Of a stretch of 6,611 nt of DNA, positions 5,502-6,611 are shown piece after piece. The position numbers were made by a program, and so were the translations under genes. A model generated the notes under the pieces. That model worked only from the letters and a program-made list of their open reading frames with translations, made no database searches and was not told the origin of the DNA. The stretch comes from Candidatus Uhrbacteria bacterium (GTDB taxonomy: Bacteria > Patescibacteriota > Patescibacteriia > 2-12-FULL-60-25), in assembly GCA_009691315.1 (NCBI GenBank), contig SICT01000065.1:1-6611 (forward strand), read 5' to 3'. The first letter of the stretch is position 1. Every line of letters starts with the position of its first letter.

Positions 5502-5507
5502 TATGCT
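5479..5507 (+). promoter_or_regulatory. Candidate extended -10 promoter overlapping the dehydratase stop, for the last methyltransferase
   Basis: TTGAAA (5479-5484, 5 of 6) is 17 nt from TATGCT (5502-5507, 4 of 6). TG at 5499-5500, part of the upstream TGA stop, forms the TGn element. Transcription from about 5514 would leave a leader of only about 5 nt before ATG 5519, which has no Shine-Dalgarno sequence. Confidence 0.4.
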
Positions 5508-5518
5508 ATCATGAACTT

Positions 5519-6598
5519 ATGGCAGATTCGAATAATGCGCCACAGGCGGATCCTTTCATCATGAGTTCGTGGCCCCATGGAGGGACTGAAAGGGTTTTGT
5601 ACTGTCCGGTATGCAGTTCGGAAAATCGCCATCTTTTGTACACTGATCTAACCGATCGAATATTTTATTGTGCCCCAGGAAGATGGAATCTTTATGAATG
5701 TCTGAAGTGCGGTTGTGGGTATTTAGATCCGCGTCCGACTCAAGAAACGATCCATTTGGCATATCAGCGTTATTATACGCACAAAATTCAGACAAGAGTT
5801 GATGGAAATTTATTAGTCGGTTTACATCGGATTTTTCGTGCATTAACCAACGGGTATCGTAACTGGCGTTTTGGTACGGAGTTTCGGCCTGCTAGTAAAA
5901 TTGGAATTTTTGTCCTGTGGATCGTTTCTGGTACACGTCAGAAAGTTGACCGAGAATTTCATCACGTGCCGCGGCCGAGTCCCGGTGCACAGTTGTTAGA
6001 TGTTGGATTTGGTAATGGTTACTTTTTGAATTTGGCTCAAGCGGCTGGATGGAAAGTGTCTGGTTGTGACACCGATCCTGTCACGGTCGCATCAGCGAGC
6101 AAAAATGGAATCGATGTACGGCTAGGAGGCATTGCATCATTCAGCAATATGCCAGAGAGTTTTGACATGATTACTCTGAGTCATGTTATTGAGCATCTAC
6201 ATGATCCAAGAGATGTTAGTCGGGAGATTTATCGACTGCTCAAGCCAGGAGGCATGGTCTGGATGGAAACTCCAAATATCCGGAGTTACGGGCATCTGAA
6301 TTTTGGACGTCACTGGCGAGGTTTAGAGCCCCCGCGCCACCTTGTCCTGTTTAATTGGAATGCCTTGGAATCCATGTTAGAAGGATGCGGATTTCGTGAT
6401 GTGAAAAGACTGCCTCTCTATGATTTATACCCGAGTTTAGCGGCCAAAAGCAATGCCATTGCATCTGGGCGGGATCCGTATGGAAAAAATTTGTCTAAAC
6501 CACGCTCTCGTTTTATGGGATTTCTTCTAAACGTAAAAACTCGTTTACACCCGGAGAAATCAGAATTCATTACACTGATAGCACACAAGCCGCTTTAA
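5519..6598 (+). CDS. Class I SAM-dependent methyltransferase with an N-terminal zinc ribbon
   Basis: A 359-residue protein. The N-terminal metal-binding domain has C29-x2-C32 and C61-x2-C64 followed by GCGYLDPRP, then a linker helix region (about 75-150). The Rossmann methyltransferase domain has motif I LLDVGFGNGYF (159-169), D184 after strand 2 as the SAM-ribose ligand region, FDMITLSHVIEHLHDP (motif II/post-II, from 215) and LLKPGGMVWMETPN. PPRHLVLFNWNALESML follows, typical of methyltransferases in O-antigen and capsule clusters. The substrate is unknown: a sugar hydroxyl or a carrier-linked glycan are the usual choices in such clusters. ATG 5519 lies 17 nt after the dehydratase stop; a TTG at 5498 would add seven residues and overlap it, which I consider less likely. 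It lacks the C-terminal domain of the C-methyltransferase at 2527, so it is probably an O- or N-methyltransferase. Confidence 0.9.
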   Translation: MADSNNAPQADPFIMSSWPHGGTERVLYCPVCSSENRHLLYTDLTDRIFYCAPGRWNLYECLKCGCGYLDPRPTQETIHLAYQRYYTHKIQTRVDGNLLVGLHRIFRALTNGYRNWRFGTEFRPASKIGIFVLWIVSGTRQKVDREFHHVPRPSPGAQLLDVGFGNGYFLNLAQAAGWKVSGCDTDPVTVASASKNGIDVRLGGIASFSNMPESFDMITLSHVIEHLHDPRDVSREIYRLLKPGGMVWMETPNIRSYGHLNFGRHWRGLEPPRHLVLFNWNALESMLEGCGFRDVKRLPLYDLYPSLAAKSNAIASGRDPYGKNLSKPRSRFMGFLLNVKTRLHPEKSEFITLIAHKPL

Positions 6599-6611
6599 CT
6601 TATGTGAATGT

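Noticed and set aside
6599..6611. Start of another gene at the right edge (ATG 6602).
   Set aside because: The ATG is followed at once by TGA, and only 13 bases remain.

Overview
The window is bacterial and dense with surface-glycan genes. It holds eight protein-coding genes: seven on the + strand and one on the - strand. Together they look like part of a cluster that makes an unusual, probably C-methylated, nucleotide sugar and transfers it to a lipid carrier or glycan. No lineage marker is present. Tight gene spacing, almost no Shine-Dalgarno sequences in front of the + strand genes, and compact, divergent sugar enzymes would fit a Patescibacteria/CPR-type genome, but this is only a guess. 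Two genes end at TGA where their families normally end, so the standard code is likely.

Left block, 1-3786, + strand: the C-terminal part of a multi-pass membrane protein (GT-C-like); a family 2 glycosyltransferase of the dolichyl-phosphate-mannose-synthase type; a small RmlC-type cupin; a short SDR epimerase/reductase; and a three-domain sugar C-methyltransferase of the NovU/TcaB9 type. Gaps between genes are 1, 40, 3 and 6 nt. The 40-nt gap contains a good extended -10 promoter that ends almost on the cupin start codon, so cupin-SDR-methyltransferase probably forms its own transcription unit.

Middle block, 3786-4577: a Nudix-family gene on the - strand with its own promoter, the only strong Shine-Dalgarno sequence in the window, and a rho-independent terminator. 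Its GC content is clearly higher than that of its neighbours, so it looks like an inserted self-contained cassette. Upstream of it lies a mirrored element: two inverted copies of a 17-bp dyad (4445-4461 and 4540-4556), each followed on its outer side by a (T/C)TGACA hexamer, with a terminator-like hairpin between them.

Right block, 4578-6598, + strand: a short GDP-mannose 4,6-dehydratase-like SDR and a zinc-ribbon SAM methyltransferase. A candidate promoter overlaps the dehydratase stop codon.

Taken together, a 4,6-dehydratase, cupin, SDR reductase and C-methyltransferase are the enzyme types needed to build a branched 6-deoxy sugar (virenose-like if the donor is GDP-mannose). The GT2 and GT-C proteins would attach a sugar through a polyprenyl-phosphate carrier. 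The pathway is inferred; the families are read directly from motifs.
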